Source of the DNA: a virus
Direction: 5' to 3' (one strand)
Virus record (IMG/VR): IMGVR_UViG_3300006869_002591
Span: 1 to 22,609 of that record
Length of the DNA: 22,609 bases
Every line of letters starts with the position of its first letter. Within the stretch, counting starts at the first letter, position 1. Both the position numbers and the translations under genes were made by a program. Shown piece by piece: positions 19,494-22,609 of this stretch. The notes beneath the pieces were generated by a model. It was not told where the DNA came from. It saw nothing but the letters and a program-made list of their open reading frames with translations, and did not search any database.

Positions 19494-20453
19494 TCAAATA
19501 AATGTGTTGGTATGCTGTTTTAATTGTTCCAAGTAACGACCACTAAAATAATGATCATAGTTGAATTCTATAGTATCTAACTCCATCAAATACATATCAT
19601 ACAGTTCATCATTGTTTAGTTTTGAAAATTTCGAAATCATAGTCACTAATTCGACCAATCTTTCTACTGGGTTTTTTATACTGTCAAATCTATAATCAAA
19701 TAATTTTGTGTATAATTTAAACCCATAATATTTTTCTATGTGTCGGTGCCAATCTGGTTGTGCATATGATAAAAACAATCCTCTAGTAACGATGCTATAC
19801 AAAAATTTTTCAGTTACAAACGGATAATAACTTGTAGCCAATGTTTCGCTTACTATATGAATAAAACTTTTAGTTAGTTTATTTTCTAAATTATAGATGT
19901 TATTTCTATGATCGTACCGTATGTGACCGAAAGAATAGATTGTTTCATTGAAAGTATCAAAACTTTCGGATAAAAAAAACTTTCTATAAAATTGTTCGCG
20001 GTCTTTGCAATAACCAAATATATAGCCTTCTAGTTGATCTAATGAGTAAACAAAATTTTTACTACAATAGTTTTTTTTAAAATATCCAAATTTATAAAGA
20101 ATAGCCGTTAGTAGTCGTCTGCTTACATGGTCTGAACCGTTAAAACTACATAAAAAATTTTCAATTTTTACTGCCGGGTGATTTTTGTATTTTTTAAAAT
20201 GTCGAAGATTCAATCTATTTTGTAAATCTACAGAAAAATTTATATCTAAATTCCGATACCTTTCATTAAAGTCATCGGTTATGTACATAATTTTAAATTT
20301 ATTCTTGATATTACAATCATTTAAATAATTCAATATTAAATTTTCATTATTTTTGTCAAATCCCCCCAAATGATCTACTAACTGTACAGTATGGCTACTA
20401 AAATCAATTTTATTATTCAAAATGTTTGAATAATCTTTAGCGAAAAGTTTCAT
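19494..20453 (-). CDS. Glycosyltransferase-like protein (TEK motif), 319 aa, probably frameshifted at its end
   Basis: AT-rich, Asn/Lys/Phe/Tyr-rich gene. The segment FIHIVSETLATSYYPFVTEK followed by FLYSIVTRGLFLSYAQPDWH resembles the C-terminal donor-binding region (E..., then TEK, then 'G.P'-like turn) of fucosyltransferase-like phage enzymes, as in the 10957-12048 protein; the two are probably distant relatives. The N-terminal ~150 residues are not recognised. It starts at ATG 20453, overlapping the upstream gene by 17 bases. The TGA at 19494 may not be the true end (see 19358-19493). Confidence 0.55.
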   Translation of the reverse strand: MKLFAKDYSNILNNKIDFSSHTVQLVDHLGGFDKNNENLILNYLNDCNIKNKFKIMYITDDFNERYRNLDINFSVDLQNRLNLRHFKKYKNHPAVKIENFLCSFNGSDHVSRRLLTAILYKFGYFKKNYCSKNFVYSLDQLEGYIFGYCKDREQFYRKFFLSESFDTFNETIYSFGHIRYDHRNNIYNLENKLTKSFIHIVSETLATSYYPFVTEKFLYSIVTRGLFLSYAQPDWHRHIEKYYGFKLYTKLFDYRFDSIKNPVERLVELVTMISKFSKLNNDELYDMYLMELDTIEFNYDHYFSGRYLEQLKQHTNTFI

Positions 20454-21282
20454 GATGTTTAGAATAAATTTTATGCATGTCTCTAATTAATTTTTCATCA
20501 ATTTTACCTAGTTTAAAATAATTAAAAATAAAACTTAACTTTGGTATTAATTTTTCTATGTTTAATATATCAGACAAATCTATAAATTGATTATCTAAAT
20601 TCAATGACTTGTCAAATTCGGAGAACCTGTTAGAATTTGTGTACCAATCTCGGTTTTTATAACTAGAATTTATTGTATCGATTAACAATTGTTTTTCAGA
20701 TTTACTAAACTTAAATTTATTTTGATATTGTAACACAACAGGCAAAGATGAAAAATTACAGTGCATAGGCGAATTCGGAATGTATAGGATAGAATCCTCA
20801 GTTTCTAAAAAATGTTTTTGTTGCAACGCACGTTTAACCCACGTTTGTTCATACTCAGATGTTGTTAAAATAGTAATAACCTTTGCACCATGACAAAAAT
20901 TAGGGATAATAGGTTTATGAAAAATAATATTTAAAAATAAATTATTCTTTATCGATCCTAAACAACGAGTATCATTATTTACAACTGCATAATTTATATA
21001 GTCCTCATATGATACATTATTTCCTCTTTCAAAGCCTGCACTGTACAATTCTGTATTGTAAGGAACCATCGGTTCATTTCGCAAATGTAAAGAATGATTT
21101 TCTGGAAAACTTCTTCGAACATATTCAAGTGTAATGCCATGAGTCAGCACTCTATTAGTTTTATTTTTTTGAATTGTTTCAGACCAGTGATCAACAGAAT
21201 CACTTGTTTGCAATAAAGTACTTAAAAATTTACCAGCAGATCCGTGTGTGAATCGAGTAATAATAAACGGGGAATGATTCAT
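20437..21282 (-). CDS. P-loop sulfotransferase-like phage protein, 281 aa
   Basis: The start PFIITRFTHGSAGKFLSTLLQ contains a glycine-rich loop (GSAGKF) in the place where sulfotransferases bind PAPS 5'-phosphate. The C-terminal helices (FIDLSDILNIEKLIPKLSFI, then a helix ending YSKHHETF) match the usual tail of phage sulfotransferase-like proteins. The middle is divergent, so catalytic residues cannot be named and the activity is tentative. I start it at ATG 21282, just after the gp32 terminator; the longer frame from 21327 would begin inside that terminator. Composition is very AT-rich, like the next gene, suggesting joint acquisition. Confidence 0.5.
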   Translation of the reverse strand: MNHSPFIITRFTHGSAGKFLSTLLQTSDSVDHWSETIQKNKTNRVLTHGITLEYVRRSFPENHSLHLRNEPMVPYNTELYSAGFERGNNVSYEDYINYAVVNNDTRCLGSIKNNLFLNIIFHKPIIPNFCHGAKVITILTTSEYEQTWVKRALQQKHFLETEDSILYIPNSPMHCNFSSLPVVLQYQNKFKFSKSEKQLLIDTINSSYKNRDWYTNSNRFSEFDKSLNLDNQFIDLSDILNIEKLIPKLSFIFNYFKLGKIDEKLIRDMHKIYSKHHETFR

Positions 21283-21288
21283 AGATAT

Positions 21289-21314
21289 AAAAAGTAGGGG
21301 ACCGTCTCCCCTAC
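21289..21314 (-). terminator. Strong Rho-independent terminator after gp32
   Basis: GTAGGGGA/TCCCCTAC stem (8 bp, 5-base loop) followed by TTTTT on the minus strand, 25 bases after the gp32 stop. Confidence 0.9.
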
Positions 21315-21339
21315 TGAATTGACACAAGCGACTACTAAA

Positions 21340-22314
21340 TCACTTTTGACGGTTACGAATCATTGCCAAAATATCTTCAGCACGTTGGCTGGAGGGTTTG
21401 GCTTCAACTGGAGCCGATGCGACTGGCTCACTTGCTTCTTCTTCTACATCTTCTACTACAGGCGCAGGACGAGGTGCAGGTGCAGGAGCACTTTCGGTAC
21501 GTGGTGCACTGTCTGCTGTGGAAGTTTGGAACCCTGCAGGCTTGTAGTATGCACCCCAGCGTTCTGCATCATATGCTTCGCCATTAACACTGGCTTCAAA
21601 CATTTCTTTGATGATCTTCAACTCTGCGTCGCTGGGTTTCTTGGGTAAGAAGTCTCCCAAGTTGTATAGTCCATACTGTTCAATTGCTTGCAATTCATCT
21701 TGCGTTAGTGCAGACTCTTTACGAGCCCATGTACTGGTGCTGTAATCAGCATAACCACCTTTGCTAGTTTTCTTGATGTTAAAGTCTAATCCGCCTTCGT
21801 AGTCAGTGGGCAAGTTTTCCAGTTCCGGATCCATCAGTGCGTTTTTAACCAAGTTAAAAATCTGCGGACTGATAACAAAACGACGGATTGGATTTTCCGG
21901 AGTCTTATCTTCGTTGATTGGATTGTCACGTACAAAGCCCTGGAAAAGATAACTTTTCTTTTTCCAATACTTACGTCCCATGTCTTCCAAACTGGGGTCT
22001 TTAAACCAAGTACGTACTTCTGCCAAAACCGGACAGGCGTCACCATACATTTCTACACAGGGTACCTGTACCACTGTGGGTTTGCTGTCTACCTGACCTT
22101 TAACGCCTGCAAAAGGCAAACGAATCATTAGTCGTTCAACCCAAAAGAAAGTGTTTTTGGTGTTTGCGTCGGGGAGGAAACGTACTCGGGCTGTAGTACC
22201 TTCTTGAATGTTCCAATGTGCATAAATGCCATTGTCACCGCCCATTGTGTTACCGCTACCGCGGTTTTCTTGACTTGCGAGCTTTGCTCTAATTTCTGCT
22301 AAAGATGTTGCCAT
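21340..22314 (-). CDS. 32: gp32-type single-stranded DNA-binding protein
   Basis: A 324-residue T4 gp32-family protein (T4: 301). The N-terminal ~20 residues (MATSLAEIRAKLASQE) form the basic cooperative helix. The OB-fold core follows, with aromatic DNA contacts and a short zinc-site remnant (C86, C94) in place of T4's His-Cys3 set. KYWKKKSYLFQGFV (about 115-128) and the FNLVKNAL region are typical. From about residue 245 a Pro/Ala/Glu-rich linker leads to the acidic tail, ending RAEDILAMIRNRQK. It coats single-stranded DNA in replication and recombination and works with UvsX. Its own promoter is upstream and a strong terminator downstream. Confidence 0.92.
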   Translation of the reverse strand: MATSLAEIRAKLASQENRGSGNTMGGDNGIYAHWNIQEGTTARVRFLPDANTKNTFFWVERLMIRLPFAGVKGQVDSKPTVVQVPCVEMYGDACPVLAEVRTWFKDPSLEDMGRKYWKKKSYLFQGFVRDNPINEDKTPENPIRRFVISPQIFNLVKNALMDPELENLPTDYEGGLDFNIKKTSKGGYADYSTSTWARKESALTQDELQAIEQYGLYNLGDFLPKKPSDAELKIIKEMFEASVNGEAYDAERWGAYYKPAGFQTSTADSAPRTESAPAPAPRPAPVVEDVEEEASEPVASAPVEAKPSSQRAEDILAMIRNRQK

Positions 22315-22379
22315 GATAATTTTCCTTTATGTTTAAGATGGTCTTTGTTGTGCCTAGATATACAACTGCACCTTGCAAG

Positions 22380-22407
22380 TGTATAACAAATGTATTTAGT
22401 CTGTCAA
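22380..22407 (-). promoter_or_regulatory. sigma70-type promoter of gene 32
   Basis: Minus strand TTGACA (22402-22407), 16-base spacer, TATACA (22380-22385). It gives a leader of about 60 bases before the AAGGA ribosome site. T4 gp32 controls its own translation from its leader; no clear pseudoknot was found here. Confidence 0.7.
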
Positions 22408-22436
22408 CTGGAAAAGTAGATTTTTTCTTAAGCACA

Positions 22437-22451
22437 GCAGTAGTTTACTGC
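22437..22451. other. Small hairpin between the upstream gene and gene 32
   Basis: GCAGTA-GTT-TACTGC, 6 bp. A T-run follows only on the plus strand, so as a terminator it faces the wrong way for the minus genes. It may be an RNA-processing structure or part of an antisense terminator. Confidence 0.3.
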
Positions 22452-22471
22452 GCTTTTTGAGCAACGTCAAA

Positions 22472-22609
22472 TTATTTGGCTAAACCTGCCAAACGTTTGA
22501 GGAAACTCAAATCTTCTGATTCTTGTACGCTTTCTTCCATTCCCAAAGAACTGTAGGTACCAGTTTCGTAATCGTTTGTGGTACTGCCATATGTGCCGTA
22601 GCCATAATT
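22472..22609 (-). CDS. Partial gene (C-terminal 45 residues), unknown
   Basis: The frame enters from beyond the window and ends at TAA 22472. The visible part has a Tyr/Gly/Thr-rich stretch (NYGYGTYGSTTNDYETGTYS) followed by an acidic helix ending EDLSFLKRLAGLAK. In T4-like genomes gene 33 or 59 often precedes gene 32, but this tail does not let me identify either. A short leucine-rich acidic tail could be a protein- or clamp-binding peptide. Confidence 0.7.
   Translation of the reverse strand, partial: NYGYGTYGSTTNDYETGTYSSLGMEESVQESEDLSFLKRLAGLAK

Noticed and set aside
22315-22380. gp32-type autoregulatory pseudoknot in the leader
   Set aside because: I could not find two interleaved stems that hold up, although the regulation is known in T4.

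Overview
The window looks like a piece of a large T4-superfamily (myovirus-type) phage genome. The marks are a T4-type UvsX recombinase (18272-19348), a gp32-type single-stranded DNA-binding protein (21340-22314), many very short tightly packed genes with overlapping ATGA stop/start junctions, a dense tRNA array, and phage-borne metabolic and sugar genes. Promoters match the bacterial sigma70 consensus with 17-base spacers, so host RNA polymerase with a housekeeping-type sigma factor is the likely reader. Base composition is AT-rich, except for one GC-rich island at about 13200-13413. The host cannot be named from this sequence. Nearly everything is on the minus strand; the exception is a three-gene plus-strand cassette at 16375-16786.

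Layout from low to high coordinate (transcription of minus genes runs from high to low). 1-1430: a partial AAA+ ATPase and two small unknown genes, each behind its own sigma70 promoter; a 16-bp palindrome recurs here directly upstream of -35 boxes. 1431-10860: one long, tightly packed operon led by a consensus-like promoter: a small gene, GMP reductase, NAD synthetase, a GNAT acetyltransferase, a glycosyltransferase-like protein, two NAD-dependent sugar epimerase/dehydratases, an RfbH/E1-type 3-dehydrase, an FkbM methyltransferase, and a thiamine-diphosphate enzyme split into two ORFs. 10957-12048: a second glycosyltransferase-like gene just after the tRNAs. 12064-14880: fifteen canonical tRNA genes, all with encoded CCA, mixed with small basic-protein genes, several internal promoters, five related inverted-repeat elements and a GC-rich hairpin-rich stretch. 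14938-16236: two genes of unknown function. 16375-16786: plus-strand rubredoxin and two tiny proteins, closed by a bidirectional terminator. 16803-19348: a nucleotidyltransferase-cupin fusion, two unknown genes and uvsX. 19358-21282: a glycosyltransferase-like gene with an apparent +1 frameshift and a P-loop sulfotransferase-like gene. 21340-22609: gp32 and the tail of an upstream gene.

The sugar genes form a coherent pathway. A 4,6-dehydratase, a PLP/[2Fe-2S] 3-dehydrase with the RfbH cysteine pattern, a YerE-like ThDP enzyme and an extra SDR reductase/epimerase are the set used by some Gram-negative bacteria to make branched 3,6-dideoxyhexoses such as yersiniose. The transferases, methyltransferase and acetyltransferase nearby could finish or attach such a sugar. 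The specific product is inference.

The most unusual non-coding features are the inverted-repeat elements in the tRNA array (16-bp arms, three with pseudoknot-capable cores), the palindromic motif abutting three promoters, a leader with competing hairpins before the rubredoxin gene, and the GC-rich hairpin cluster downstream of tRNA-Cys.
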